NCBI RefSeq assembly: GCF_002843305.1
Contig: NZ_PGSG01000089.1
Coordinates: forward strand, 1 to 64,000
Length of the DNA: 64,000 nt
From: Streptomyces barkulensis
Lineage (GTDB): Bacteria > Actinomycetota > Actinomycetes > Streptomycetales > Streptomycetaceae
Reading direction: 5' to 3'
The notes under the pieces were generated by a model. The model had not been told where the DNA came from, ran no database searches, and worked only from the letters and a program-made list of their open reading frames with translations. Shown here in pieces: positions 1-8,245 of the stretch (position 1 is the stretch's first letter; each line of letters begins with the position of its first letter). The position numbers and the translations under genes were made by a program.

Positions 1-2
1 CT

Positions 3-473
3 GCCGAGGTCTACGCCCGCATCACCGACCGCAGGCGTGACCACCTGCACAAGCTCACCACTCGGCTCGTTCGTGAAAACCAAACGATCGTGATCGAGGA
101 CCTCACCGTCCGGAACATGGTGAAGAACCGGAGCCTGGCCCGCGCCATCAGCGACGCGGCCTGGTCGGAATTCCGGAGCATGCTGGAGTACAAGGCCCAG
201 TGGTACGGCCGCGAGGTGATCGCGATCGACCGATGGTTCCCCTCCTCCAGGCTGTGCTCGACCTGCGGCACCTTGCAGGACAAGATGCCGCTGAACGTCC
301 GCACCTGGACGTGCGACTGCGGGACGGCCCACGACCGGGACGTGAACGCGGCGAAGAACATCCTGGCCGTCGGGCTGACGGCGTCTGTCTGTGGAGCTGG
401 TGTAAGACCTCAACGGAGTACTCCGGGCGGGCAGTCGGCGATGAAGCAGAAAACCCCACGGCGCGAGCCGTAG
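3..473 (+). CDS. tnpB: RNA-guided endonuclease TnpB / OrfB transposase, C-terminal part
   Basis: The reading frame is open from the first bases of the window, so the start is upstream. The visible part contains the second RuvC motif (Glu in IVIEDL), a four-cysteine zinc finger (CSTCG then CDCG) and the final RuvC Asp in the AHDRDVNAAKNI motif, which is the standard order for the catalytic C-terminus of TnpB. TnpB proteins are omega-RNA-guided DNA nucleases carried by IS200/IS605 elements. All the catalytic residues expected in this part are intact and no frameshift is seen, so the gene could be active if its upstream half is complete. The RNA scaffold is expected to overlap the 3' end of the gene and the hairpin after it. 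Confidence 0.9.
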   Translation, partial: AEVYARITDRRRDHLHKLTTRLVRENQTIVIEDLTVRNMVKNRSLARAISDAAWSEFRSMLEYKAQWYGREVIAIDRWFPSSRLCSTCGTLQDKMPLNVRTWTCDCGTAHDRDVNAAKNILAVGLTASVCGAGVRPQRSTPGGQSAMKQKTPRREP

Positions 474-476
474 GAA

Positions 477-508
477 TCCCCCTCCTTCAGGAGGGGGAGG
501 AAGTCAAG
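477..508 (+). other. IS right-end hairpin / omega-RNA 3' scaffold
   Basis: A perfect 10-bp stem (477-486 with 489-498) and 2-nt loop follow the tnpB stop, then a short tail to about 507. This matches the imperfect-palindrome right ends of IS605-group elements and the terminal stem of TnpB guide RNAs. Bases just beyond the tail would be the guide segment. The exact end of the element is inferred. Confidence 0.7.
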
Positions 509-871
509 GAGAGTTCACCCGCCCTGCGGGACCACGTCGCGCAGTTCGCCGCCCTCCCCCGGCAGCGGCAGAACGAACGTGGCGAGGCCGAGATCGCCGT
601 GGCGTCCGGCCACAGCGGAGAGCCCGAACTGCCCGGCACCTTCGTGGACCACGAACTTTGCCCGCGCGAGTACGAACTCAGCGTCGCCCAGACCGTGCTG
701 CGGGTCCACACCCGCGTGGCGGACCTCTACAACAAGCCGATGAACCAGACCGAACAGCAGTTGCGGCTCACCGTCGAGGCGCTGCGCGAGCGGCAGGAGC
801 ACGAGCTGATCAACAATCCCGAGTTCGGCCTGCTGCACAACGCCGAGTACGGCCAGCGGATCCAGGCCCAC
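503..871 (+). pseudogene. Family-2B encapsulin (EshA-like) fragment
   Basis: Translation in this frame gives an internal stretch of the actinobacterial cyclic-nucleotide-binding encapsulin family: PGTFVDHELCPREYELSVA, then RVHTRVADLYNKPMNQTEQQ, then NNPEFGLLHNAEYGQRI. These proteins self-assemble into nanocompartments, and their genes often sit beside terpene-cyclase genes. No start codon and no N-terminal region remain, and the homology stops abruptly at about 871, where geosmin-synthase sequence begins in another frame. About 120 residues survive of an expected 450 or more, so this is a relic with no expected product. Confidence 0.8.
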
Positions 872-1491
872 GCAAGGGCGGCGGCGCTCCCTGGTCGGCG
901 GGCCTGGTGGAGTTCGCGGCGGAAGCCGAGGTGCCCGGGGCGGTCGCGGCGAGCCGACCGGTCCGGGTGCTCAGGGATGCCTTCTCCGACGCGGTCCACC
1001 TGCGCAACGACCTCTTCTCCTACCAGCGCGAGGTCGAGGACGAGGGTGAACTCTCCAACGGTGTCCTGGTCTTCGAGACGTTCCTCGACTGCGGCACCCA
1101 GCAGGCCGCCGACGCCGTCAACGACCTGATCACCTCCCGGCTCCAGCAGTTCGAGCACACGGCACTCACCGAACTGCCGCCGCTGTTCGCCGAGCACGGT
1201 CTGGACCCGAAGTCCTGCGCGGACGTGCTCGCGTACGCCAAGGGTCTCCAGGACTGGCAGGCGAGCGGCCACGAGTGGCACATGCGCTCCAGCCGCTACA
1301 TGAACGACGGCCCGGCCGGTGGTCCCGGCGCCCCGCCGCCGGGCGGAGCGGGCCTCCCGAGCGGGCCCACCGGCCCGGGCACCTCGGCCGCCCGCATCGC
1401 GGCGGTGCTCGGCAGGGCCCGCGAGGCGGCGCGGGCGCCGGAGCCGTGGGGCGGCCACGCATGGAACCGGGCAGGTGAAGCATCCGTGTGA
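871..1491 (+). pseudogene. Geosmin synthase N-terminal-domain fragment
   Basis: From KGGGAPWSAGLVEF on, the frame matches the C-terminal half of the first (germacradienol-forming) domain of bifunctional geosmin synthases. The Mg-binding NSE motif is intact (NDLFSYQRE), followed by GHEWHMRSSRYMND and the interdomain linker GPTGPGTSAARI. The aspartate-rich motif of the first 190 or so residues is missing, as is the entire second domain; the frame ends two bases before corA. About 200 codons remain of the usual 725 or so. It cannot make geosmin. An intact copy may exist elsewhere in the genome. Confidence 0.85.
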
Positions 1492-1492
1492 C

Positions 1493-2500
1493 ATGGAGTG
1501 TGTGATTTACCGGGAAGAGGACGGAACGGCCCGGCAGGTCGGCTGCGAGCGGCCCGGCGAGGCGGGGCGGACGGTGCTCAAACACCTGCGCGATCTGGGC
1601 GAGGGGGAGTTCGGCTGGGTGCGCCTGGACTCTCCCACCGAGCGCGAGGTGGCCGAGCTGACCACCGAGCTGGGACTGCACCCGCTGGCGGTGGAGGACG
1701 CGGTCCACGCGCGCCAGCGCCCCAAGCACGAGCGGTACGGCGACGTGCACGCGGTGGCGCTGAGAACGCTGTGGTACGTCGAAAAGGAGTCGGACGCGGA
1801 GACGGGGGAGGTGGAGACGGGGGAGGTGATGGTCTTCCTCGGCCCCCGCTTCGTGATGACCGTCCGCCACGGACCGGCCGACCCGGCCGCCGAGGCCGCC
1901 CGCCGGCTGGCCGCAGACCCGGCGACGCTGCGCTTCGGCCCCGTCTCGGTCCTGCACGCCGTCCTGGATGTGGTGGTGGACGGCTACGGCGACGCCGCCG
2001 GCCGGGTGCGCACCGACCTCACCCGGCTGGAGCGCTGCGTCTTCTCCCCGTCCCGCGACGACCTCACCGAGGAGATCTACTCGCTCAAACGGGAGGTCCT
2101 GGAGTTCCGCGACGCGATCCGGCCCCTGGTCCCGGTGGCGCGGGAGTTCGCCGCCGAGACGCGGTCGAGGTGGCCGCAGGGGGCGCTGCCCTACTTCCGG
2201 GACGTGGCCGACCATCTGCACCGCACCGACACCGAGGTCCGGTCCCTGGACGAGCTGCTCAACTCCGCGCTCGACGCCCACCTGGCCAGGGTGGGTACCT
2301 GGCAGAACGACGACATGCGCCGCATCTCGGCATGGGCGGCGATCCTCGCGATACCCACCATGGTCGCAGGCCTGTACGGCATGAACTTCGAGCACATGCC
2401 GGAACTGGAATGGGACTTCGGCTATCCGCTGGCCGTGGCCTCGATGGCCGCCGCGGCCGGCTTCCTGTACCGGGCCTTCCGGCGCAACGGATGGCTGTGA
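1493..2500 (+). CDS. corA: CorA-type magnesium/cobalt transporter
   Basis: The 335-residue protein has the CorA layout: a soluble alpha/beta N-terminal domain, a long helical stalk (about 150-260) and two C-terminal membrane helices separated by the signature GMN motif in VAGLYGMNFEHMPELEW. CorA pentamers conduct Mg2+ (also Co2+ and Ni2+) across the cytoplasmic membrane. The ATG lies two bases after the stop of the geosmin-synthase relic. Its ribosome site (AGGTGAAG) is rather far upstream, so the start is probable rather than certain. It appears monocistronic; a small membrane-protein gene follows after 112 bp with its own ribosome site. Confidence 0.93.
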   Translation: MECVIYREEDGTARQVGCERPGEAGRTVLKHLRDLGEGEFGWVRLDSPTEREVAELTTELGLHPLAVEDAVHARQRPKHERYGDVHAVALRTLWYVEKESDAETGEVETGEVMVFLGPRFVMTVRHGPADPAAEAARRLAADPATLRFGPVSVLHAVLDVVVDGYGDAAGRVRTDLTRLERCVFSPSRDDLTEEIYSLKREVLEFRDAIRPLVPVAREFAAETRSRWPQGALPYFRDVADHLHRTDTEVRSLDELLNSALDAHLARVGTWQNDDMRRISAWAAILAIPTMVAGLYGMNFEHMPELEWDFGYPLAVASMAAAAGFLYRAFRRNGWL

Positions 2501-2612
2501 CGGCCGGCGCGGGCCACCCGAACGCCTCAAAAGGCGCCTTACGGGGGTTTCCGTCCGATCAGGGAGGCAACGCGGAACAGAGTCGAACCCTTCCCCGAAC
2601 AAGGAGTCCCCC

Positions 2613-2816
2613 GTGGCTGTCGCCGCCTTTGTGATACCCCCTCTGCTGCTGTGCGTGATGCTCGCCCTCGGGCGGTACGAGGAGCGCATGCTGGGCGAGG
2701 CCGGCCCGGAGCCCGCCGAGGCCCCGCGCGAACGCCACCTGCGGGCCGTGCCGGACCTCCCGGCGGGCGAGCCGTCGAGGTCCTCCGTCCCGCGCGAGGA
2801 GGAGCGCGCCGCGTGA
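2613..2816 (+). CDS. Small single-pass membrane protein
   Basis: A GTG start is preceded by AAGGAG at a good distance. The 67-residue product begins with a hydrophobic segment (about residues 3-19, VAAFVIPPLLLCVMLALG) and continues with a charged, Pro/Glu/Arg-rich cytoplasmic-type tail. No catalytic motif is visible and I do not recognise the family. It follows corA on the same strand and is closed by a strong hairpin at 2907-2950, so it could be co-transcribed with corA; a role in transport is only a guess. Confidence 0.6.
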   Translation: MAVAAFVIPPLLLCVMLALGRYEERMLGEAGPEPAEAPRERHLRAVPDLPAGEPSRSSVPREEERAA

Positions 2817-2906
2817 GACGCGGCCACCGCGGGACCGGGAAACCCGCCGGGCCCCGCCCCCCGTACCGGCACGAGCCGGCCGGCCGAACCGCCGGGTGAT
2901 CCGTGC

Positions 2907-2950
2907 CGGGACAAGGCCGCCGCTTCCCGTGAAGCGGCGGCCTTGTCCCG
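2907..2950 (+). terminator. Terminator hairpin
   Basis: Perfect 20-bp stem (2907-2926 with 2931-2950) around a 4-nt loop, downstream of the small membrane-protein gene. There is no T tract, as is usual in Streptomyces. Confidence 0.8.
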
Positions 2951-3129
2951 TTCCGCGGCCCGCCTTCCCGTTTCCGGCCCCGTTTCCGACCCCGTCGTGC
3001 GATCGCCGCGGACCGGAGGGAGGCGCCGTTCTCCGCGTGTGGCGGGCGCCCGCCGGGAGATCCGGGACCGGAAAGGATCCGGGCATTCCCGGGCGTATGC
3101 GGCGACCCGACCCGGGCACGAGTTCTGTC

Positions 3130-3552
3130 ATGGGAACGCTGAACCGATGGGAACGCAGGGTCGAGAGCTGGGAGCACTCACTGCTGGCCAAGGTGCTCCG
3201 CAGGGAACCGGTCGAACTCCTCGACGCCCTGCGGCGCGAGTGCGACGACCACGCCGTGGTGTGCAGCCACAGCCGTGTGGTGGTTCCCAACGCCTACGAG
3301 GTCGAGCTCTCCGCCGCGGTGCACGGGAAACTGGCGCGGCGCGGCGGTCGGACAGGGCAGCTCCTGGCGGACAGCCTGGCACGCCACGGGGAGCGGAAGG
3401 GATACGAGTGGGCCGGCCCGCTCACCGTCCGCGTCACCGTCTGCGACGACCTGCCCAACGGCCGCTACCGCGTGACCGGCAGCCCCACGCCCAACGTCCG
3501 CGCCGACGCGTTCGCCGGACACGGAGACCCGGTCTCCGACCCGGCACGCTGA
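3130..3552 (+). CDS. Stand-alone DUF3662 (FhaA N-terminal-like) protein
   Basis: The 140-residue protein matches the N-terminal domain of the actinobacterial FHA protein FhaA: MGTLNRWERRVE at the start, then ELLDALRRECDDHAVVCSHSR, VPNAYEVELS and a final beta-rich GPLTVRVTVCDDL. In FhaA this domain precedes a phosphothreonine-binding FHA domain and links the protein to Ser/Thr-kinase control of cell-wall synthesis. Here the protein stops after DUF3662 and has no FHA domain, so it may act as a partner or modulator. It has no evident operon partner. The ATG is chosen because homology begins exactly there; longer in-frame extensions look non-coding. Confidence 0.8.
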   Translation: MGTLNRWERRVESWEHSLLAKVLRREPVELLDALRRECDDHAVVCSHSRVVVPNAYEVELSAAVHGKLARRGGRTGQLLADSLARHGERKGYEWAGPLTVRVTVCDDLPNGRYRVTGSPTPNVRADAFAGHGDPVSDPAR

Positions 3553-3612
3553 CCGTGTACCCGGCACGGCACCCCCGTGTGCCCGCAGGGGCGTGCCGCA
3601 CCACCCGGAACC

Positions 3613-4371
3613 TCATGGCACACCGGGCGTGACCAGCAGAAAAGGGATACGGCGAGCCCCCCAGTAGAGCAACGCCTCCCAGCCGCACCCGGTCAGATGC
3701 TCCGCACACACTCTCAGCTCCCGTTCGGCCCGCTCGCGTCCGGCGGAGGCGGTGGGGCCCCGCCATTCCACGCGTACCGTGCCCGGTTCGCCGGAGTCGA
3801 GGACGCGGTACCCCGCCCGGGTCCGGCGTCCGCTCGTGTCCACCGCCGACGGCGGTACGCCCGCGGCCTCCAGGGCCAGGGACACCGCCCAGACCATCCG
3901 CGCCCGCTCCCAGGGCGCCGGGGCGCCCGGGCCGGTACCGGCGGAGCCGTCCGTGACACGGCGTATCTCCAGCAGCCCGGCCCAGGCACGGGCCACGGCG
4001 GCGGCGCGCAGCCCGGGGGCCTCCTGCTGCGGCGGTCCGTCACCGGTCGCCGCGGCGAACGCGCCGGAACCCGCGGCCCCGGCCTGCCCGGCGGGAGCGG
4101 CCGGAGCGGGCTGAGCGGCCGCCGCAGGCGGGGCTGCCGGGGACCCGGGCGCGACCGGAACCGATCCCTCGCGCAACTCCTCGCGCACCGCCAGCCCCGC
4201 CTCGGTCAGGTAGTACCTGCCCGCCGGCCCGTACGCCACGGCCAGGCCCCTGTCCCGCAGCGCGGCGCCCGTAGCCGGGCTCCCCGCCAGCTCTCCCGTC
4301 GCGGGATCGGACGCCACAACCGCCCGCCGCTGCGCGGGGGTGAGGGACTTCGCCGTCGGCCGCCGCGACAC
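3613..4371 (-). CDS. Hypothetical protein with winged-helix-like N-terminus
   Basis: The 252-residue protein starts with a helix-turn-helix-like segment (LTPAQRRAVVAS, then ALRDRGLAVAYG and RYYLTEAGLAVREEL) that resembles small winged-helix modules. An Ala/Pro-rich linker (about residues 80-125) and a C-terminal domain of unknown fold follow. I chose the GTG at 4371 because a strong GGGGAGG lies six bases upstream; the open frame extends to 4455 without a ribosome site. I do not recognise the family. DNA binding is inferred only from the N-terminal pattern. It is convergent with the DUF3662 gene and not obviously part of the cstA operon upstream. Confidence 0.6.
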   Translation of the reverse strand: MSRRPTAKSLTPAQRRAVVASDPATGELAGSPATGAALRDRGLAVAYGPAGRYYLTEAGLAVREELREGSVPVAPGSPAAPPAAAAQPAPAAPAGQAGAAGSGAFAAATGDGPPQQEAPGLRAAAVARAWAGLLEIRRVTDGSAGTGPGAPAPWERARMVWAVSLALEAAGVPPSAVDTSGRRTRAGYRVLDSGEPGTVRVEWRGPTASAGRERAERELRVCAEHLTGCGWEALLYWGARRIPFLLVTPGVP

Positions 4372-4484
4372 CGCACACCTCCCCACAGGCTCCCCGCCCG
4401 GTGCGGGTGAGCCCATGGGGACCAGTATCCGTGCGGGCGCCGGGAGGCACTCCACCGCCGCCGGCGGAGGCCTCCCCGAAGGCG

Positions 4485-4691
4485 TCAGCAGCAGCGGCTC
4501 TGCGGGTGCTCCTCCCGGTGCCGGGCGCGTCGCCGTTCGTAGTCGCGCCAGGAGGGGACCGGCTCGCCCGGGTGCTCACGCAGGTGCCTGAGGCGGAAGC
4601 GCTCGTAGTCCGCCTCACCGGAGAACTCGCGCAGATACCAGCGCACCCCCCGCAGCAGCCGGGCCGCCCTGCCGAGCAGTGCGGCAGTCAT
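4485..4691 (-). CDS. YbdD/YjiX-family small protein
   Basis: The 68-residue basic protein has the YbdD/YjiX pattern (WYLREFSGEADYERFRLRHL, then HPGEPVPSWRDYERRR). In enterobacteria, members of this family are encoded directly after the pyruvate/peptide permeases CstA and BtsT and are needed for uptake. Its ATG overlaps the stop of cstA by four bases (ATGA), so the two are translationally coupled. It ends with two cysteines (RCC). Confidence 0.85.
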   Translation of the reverse strand: MTAALLGRAARLLRGVRWYLREFSGEADYERFRLRHLREHPGEPVPSWRDYERRRARHREEHPQSRCC

Positions 4692-6856
4692 CGTTCGCCC
4701 GCCCCCACCGGCTCCCTGCCCTTCTCCTTCCCGTCGCCCGACGACCACGAGGCCGGGACCCCGATCCGGGACTCGACGTAGGGCGCCTCGGTGGTCGGCA
4801 GCGGCTCGGCGGACCGCACGGCGCGTACGCACACCACGGCCGCGTTGGCGATCACCGTGGCGACCACCAGCAGGAACAGGGCCATGATCACGCCGTCGAC
4901 GGTCTGGTTGAGCACCACCGTGTGCATGTCGTCCATGTTCTTGGCCGGAGCCAGGACCTGGCCGGCGTCGATGGCCTCCGCGAAACGCTCGCGGTTGGCG
5001 AAGAAGCCCACCTTGGGGTCGTCGGAGAAGATCTTCTGCCAGCCGGCGGTGAAGGTGACCGCCACGTCCCACGCCAGCGGAAGGCCCGGCACCCAGGCCC
5101 AGCGCAGTTTCCCGGCCTTGATCAGCAAGGTGGTGGCGAGGGTGAGGGCGATCGCGGCGAGCAGCTGGTTGGCGATGCCGAACAATGGGAAGAGCTGGTT
5201 GATCCCGCCGAGCGGGTCGGTGATGCCGACGTAGAGGAAGTAGCCCCAGGCGCCGACGACGAGGGCGCTGGTGATCCAGATTCCCGGCTTCCAGGTGACC
5301 CGGCCGATGGGCTTCCAGACGTTGCCCAGCATGTCCTGGAGCATGAAGCGGCCGACCCGGGTGCCCGCGTCCACCGTGGTGAGGATGAACAGCGCCTCGA
5401 ACATGATCGCGAAGTGGTACCAGAAGGCCTTCATCCCGGCGCCGCCGAACACCTGGGAGAAGATCTCCGCCATGCCGACCGCCAGGGTGGGCGCGCCGCC
5501 GGTGCGCGCGATCAGGGTCTCCTCCTCGACTGCACTGGCCGCCGCGGCCAGCTGGTCGGGGGTGATGCTGAAGCCCAGGTCCGCCACAGCCTGCGAGGCG
5601 CTCTCCACGGTGGTGCCCAGCATGCCCGCCGGGGCGTTCATCGCGTAGTACAGGCCCGGGTCGATGACACAGGCCGCGACCAGCGCCATGACGGCCACGA
5701 AGGACTCCATCAGCATGGAGCCGTAGCCGATCATCCGGACCTGCGACTCCTTCTGGATCAGCTTCGGCGTGGTGCCGGAGGACACCAGCGCGTGGAAGCC
5801 GGACAGCGCGCCGCAGGCGATGGTGATGAACAGGAAGGGGAACAGCGCCCCGGCGAAGACCGGGCCTTCGCCCGAGGAGGCGAAGGGGGTCACCGCATCG
5901 GTCTTCAGCGTCGGCGCGGCGATCACCACACCGACCGCCAGCAGGACGATCGTCCCCACCTTCATGAAGGTGGACAGGTAGTCGCGGGGGGCCAGCAGCA
6001 TCCACACCGGCAGCACGGATGCGACGAAGCCGTAGCCGATCAGGCAGAACACCAGGGTCGTGGGGCTCCAGGTGAAGGTGTCGGCCAGCGAGGAGTCCTG
6101 GATCCAGCCACCGGCGAGGATCGCCAGCAGCAACAGGGCCACACCGATGACGCTGGTCTCCACGACCCGGCCCGGTCGCAGATAGCGCAGGTAGAAGCCC
6201 ATGAACAGGGCGATGGGGATGGTCATGGCGACCGAGAAGGTGCCCCAGGGGGAGTGGGCCAGCGCGTTGACGACGACCAGCGCGAGTACCGCCAGCAGGA
6301 TGATCATGATGGCGAAGACGCCGATGAGCGCTGCGGCGCCGCCCACTCTGCCGATCTCGTCGCGCGCCATCTGGCCCAGGCTCTTGCCGTTCCGGCGCAT
6401 GGAGAAGAACAGGATCATCATGTCCTGGACCGCCCCGGCGAAGATCACGCCGACGACGATCCAGATGGTGCTCGGCAGATAGCCCATCTGGGCCGCCAGC
6501 ACCGGGCCGACCAGCGGTCCGGCCCCCGCGACGGCGGCGAAGTGGTGACCGAACAGCACACGGCGGTCGGTGGGGTGGTAGTCGACGCCGTCCTCCAGCC
6601 GCTCGGCCGGGGTGGCGCGGCTGTCGTCGGGCTGGAGGACGCGCCGGGCGATGAAGCGGGAGTAGAAGCGGTAGGCGATGGCGTACGAGCCCAGGGCGGC
6701 GGCCACCAGCCAGATCGCGGAGATCTCCTCCCCCCGGGCCAGGGCCAACATGCCCCAGCCGACCGCGCCGAGGAGGGCGACGGCGGTCCACAGCAGAATC
6801 GATCTCGGCCTGTTCTCCGGTCCGGTCGGTGCGGCGGGTGCGGAAGGTTCGGGCAT
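4688..6856 (-). CDS. cstA: CstA-family carbon-starvation / pyruvate transporter
   Basis: The 722-residue polytopic membrane protein has the family signatures HHFAAVAGAGPLVGPVLAAQ, SGFHALVSSGTTPK and DAGTRVGRFMLQD, and well over a dozen hydrophobic segments. CstA proteins import pyruvate and, in some species, peptides under carbon starvation. The ATG at 6856 has AAGGAG upstream; longer frames look like shadow. Its stop overlaps the YbdD-like gene, forming a two-gene operon as in many bacteria. The sequence shows no obvious operator. Confidence 0.93.
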   Translation of the reverse strand: MPEPSAPAAPTGPENRPRSILLWTAVALLGAVGWGMLALARGEEISAIWLVAAALGSYAIAYRFYSRFIARRVLQPDDSRATPAERLEDGVDYHPTDRRVLFGHHFAAVAGAGPLVGPVLAAQMGYLPSTIWIVVGVIFAGAVQDMMILFFSMRRNGKSLGQMARDEIGRVGGAAALIGVFAIMIILLAVLALVVVNALAHSPWGTFSVAMTIPIALFMGFYLRYLRPGRVVETSVIGVALLLLAILAGGWIQDSSLADTFTWSPTTLVFCLIGYGFVASVLPVWMLLAPRDYLSTFMKVGTIVLLAVGVVIAAPTLKTDAVTPFASSGEGPVFAGALFPFLFITIACGALSGFHALVSSGTTPKLIQKESQVRMIGYGSMLMESFVAVMALVAACVIDPGLYYAMNAPAGMLGTTVESASQAVADLGFSITPDQLAAAASAVEEETLIARTGGAPTLAVGMAEIFSQVFGGAGMKAFWYHFAIMFEALFILTTVDAGTRVGRFMLQDMLGNVWKPIGRVTWKPGIWITSALVVGAWGYFLYVGITDPLGGINQLFPLFGIANQLLAAIALTLATTLLIKAGKLRWAWVPGLPLAWDVAVTFTAGWQKIFSDDPKVGFFANRERFAEAIDAGQVLAPAKNMDDMHTVVLNQTVDGVIMALFLLVVATVIANAAVVCVRAVRSAEPLPTTEAPYVESRIGVPASWSSGDGKEKGREPVGAGER

Positions 6857-6959
6857 GGCGGCTCCTTGCCAAGTCGTAACCGGCTCGTAGCCCTGTGTAC
6901 AGCGGTATCGCTTCATTGGGTAGAGCGGCTGACCGGCCGCCCCCTTCGGCGACGGCCGG

Positions 6960-7463
6960 TCAGCCGCCGCTGGAGGCCACGATCCCGCGGACGTTCTCCA
7001 CGCTTCCGCAGTCGGCGTCCAGGTGTTCGGCACGCGCCTTCGCGAAGGCCTCCCCGAGCCGGGCGCGCCGGCTGTCGGCGACGTTCTCGCGGGCACCGTT
7101 CAGCAGGGTGCGCTCCTCCTCGTCCGCATGGTGGTCGACGGCGGTGACGAGCGCCTCCAGCTTCTCGTCCCACTCCTTGGAGGAGGTGTCCTCCACCTCC
7201 AGCAGGGCGAGCAGCGCCTCGTTGGCCTCGCCGTGCTCGTGCACGCTGTGCTCGACATCGTCGTCGTCGACGTTCTTGTAGCGCCGCAGGGCCGGGTAGA
7301 CCTTCTCCTCCTCGGCCAGCGAGTGGGCGACCAGCAGGCCGGCGAACTCGCCCAGTGCGCCGGCCCGGTCGGCCTCGGCGTTGCGCATCGTGCGGAAGAG
7401 ATCCTCCATCCTGCGGTGGTCGCGCAGGATCAGCTCGACGACGTCGGAGGCTGCGGACGGCAT
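6960..7463 (-). CDS. Hemerythrin HHE-domain protein
   Basis: The 167-residue all-helical protein contains the spaced His/Glu ligands of hemerythrin-like domains: DHRRMEDLF, AHSLAEEEKVYP, HEHGEANEALL and VDHHADEEERTLL. Such proteins bind a di-iron centre and are linked to oxygen or nitric-oxide sensing or iron handling; the role here is not known. GAGGAG precedes the ATG at 7463. It is upstream of cstA with a gap of about 100 bp and may be transcribed separately. Confidence 0.88.
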   Translation of the reverse strand: MPSAASDVVELILRDHRRMEDLFRTMRNAEADRAGALGEFAGLLVAHSLAEEEKVYPALRRYKNVDDDDVEHSVHEHGEANEALLALLEVEDTSSKEWDEKLEALVTAVDHHADEEERTLLNGARENVADSRRARLGEAFAKARAEHLDADCGSVENVRGIVASSGG

Positions 7464-7645
7464 GTGAACTCCTCGGGGGGACGGAACGGACAGGAGGGTG
7501 AAGCGGTCGGCCGGTACGCCGGATACCCCGCCGCCCCGCACCGTCCGCCGCCCTCCGCGCGGCTGACGGCGCGGGATGTTCCGGAAGGAGTACGGCGGGC
7601 CGAAGACCGTCTTCCGGAGCCCCCCGCCCGGACGTGACGGGACCG

Positions 7646-7693
7646 GGACGCGGCGGAGGCCGGCTCGTGCGCCGGCCGGCCTCCGCCGCGTCC
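7646..7693 (-). terminator. Second terminator hairpin after pigment operon
   Basis: Perfect 19-bp stem (7646-7664 with 7675-7693) with a 10-nt loop, downstream of the minus-strand whiE-type operon. Confidence 0.75.
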
Positions 7694-7802
7694 GTCACCG
7701 CCCCCGGCCGGCCCGCAACGGGCGGCGGCACCGGGCCGTCACGCCCCGGCGGCGCGGGCCGGCCCGTCTTCCGGGGACGGTGCATCCGAAGGAGTGCGGA
7801 CA

Positions 7803-7860
7803 CGGGACGACCGGGCGGACGGAGAGCGGTTCCACCGGTCCCGTCCGCCCGGTCGTCCCG
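7803..7860 (-). terminator. First terminator hairpin after pigment operon
   Basis: Perfect 20-bp stem (7803-7822 with 7841-7860) with an 18-nt loop, starting 26 bases after the last pigment gene. It is the likely end of the operon transcript. Confidence 0.8.
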
Positions 7861-7885
7861 GCCCCTGCGGCGGAGCAGGGCCCCT

Positions 7886-8230
7886 TCAGCGCGGCGGCAC
7901 GGTCGCGCCGTCGCGCTCCCAGCGGTAGAAGCACCGCGCCATGGCGTCCTTCGGGCCCCGCCAGGTCTGGGGGTCGTAGGGCCGGACGTACGCCGTCAGC
8001 CGCTCGCTGACGGCGCGGAACTCCGGGTGGTCCACGGCCCGGGCGATGGCCGGTCCGGGATCCCGCTCGCTCTCGATGAGGTGCATGTACACGTCGCCGA
8101 ACTGGAAGAGGCTGCGCCGGGCGACACCCACCAGGTGGGGCAGCTCGCCGCGGTCGGACTCGGCGAACACCTTCGCGATGTCCGGCGCCGCCCCCGGTTC
8201 CATCCGGGCGACGATCAGGGTGTGGTGCAC
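7886..8230 (-). CDS. whiE-ORFVII: TcmI-family polyketide cyclase (WhiE ORFVII-like)
   Basis: The 114-residue protein fits the small dimeric ferredoxin-fold cyclases of type II polyketide pathways (TcmI): MHHTLIVARMEPGAAPDIAKV at the start, SLFQFGDVYMHLIE in the middle and DAMARCFYRWE near the end. These enzymes direct late aldol cyclisation of the aromatic polyketide. The start is GTG. It is the last gene of the pigment operon, 15 bp after the aromatase gene, in the same place as whiE ORFVII of S. coelicolor. Confidence 0.9.
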   Translation of the reverse strand: MHHTLIVARMEPGAAPDIAKVFAESDRGELPHLVGVARRSLFQFGDVYMHLIESERDPGPAIARAVDHPEFRAVSERLTAYVRPYDPQTWRGPKDAMARCFYRWERDGATVPPR

Positions 8231-8245
8231 GGAAAGGATCCCTTC

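Larger units (their letters stand above)
1..508 (+). mobile_element. IS200/IS605-family element, 3' part
   Basis: Only the distal part of the element is in the window: the C-terminal half of a TnpB-type protein followed directly by a right-end hairpin (477-498) and a short tail ending near 508. The left end, any TnpA and the target-adjacent motif lie outside. The element abuts a decayed encapsulin/terpene-cyclase locus, so it may have taken part in, or simply landed in, that decay. Confidence 0.8.
7464..7885. other. Non-coding region between hemerythrin gene and whiE operon
   Basis: No convincing gene is present in this 422-bp stretch. It holds two very strong hairpins (annotated separately) that close the minus-strand pigment operon, and beyond them the promoter region of the hemerythrin gene. 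The open frames crossing it lack ribosome sites. Confidence 0.6.

Noticed and set aside
1166..2914. 582-codon open frame on the minus strand across corA
   Set aside because: It is antisense to the complete corA gene, is Arg/Pro/Gly-rich and has no ribosome site; it is a high-GC shadow frame.
4485..6872. 795-codon minus frame covering cstA in another register
   Set aside because: Only its last 68 codons (YbdD-like) are real; the rest is the out-of-frame shadow of cstA.
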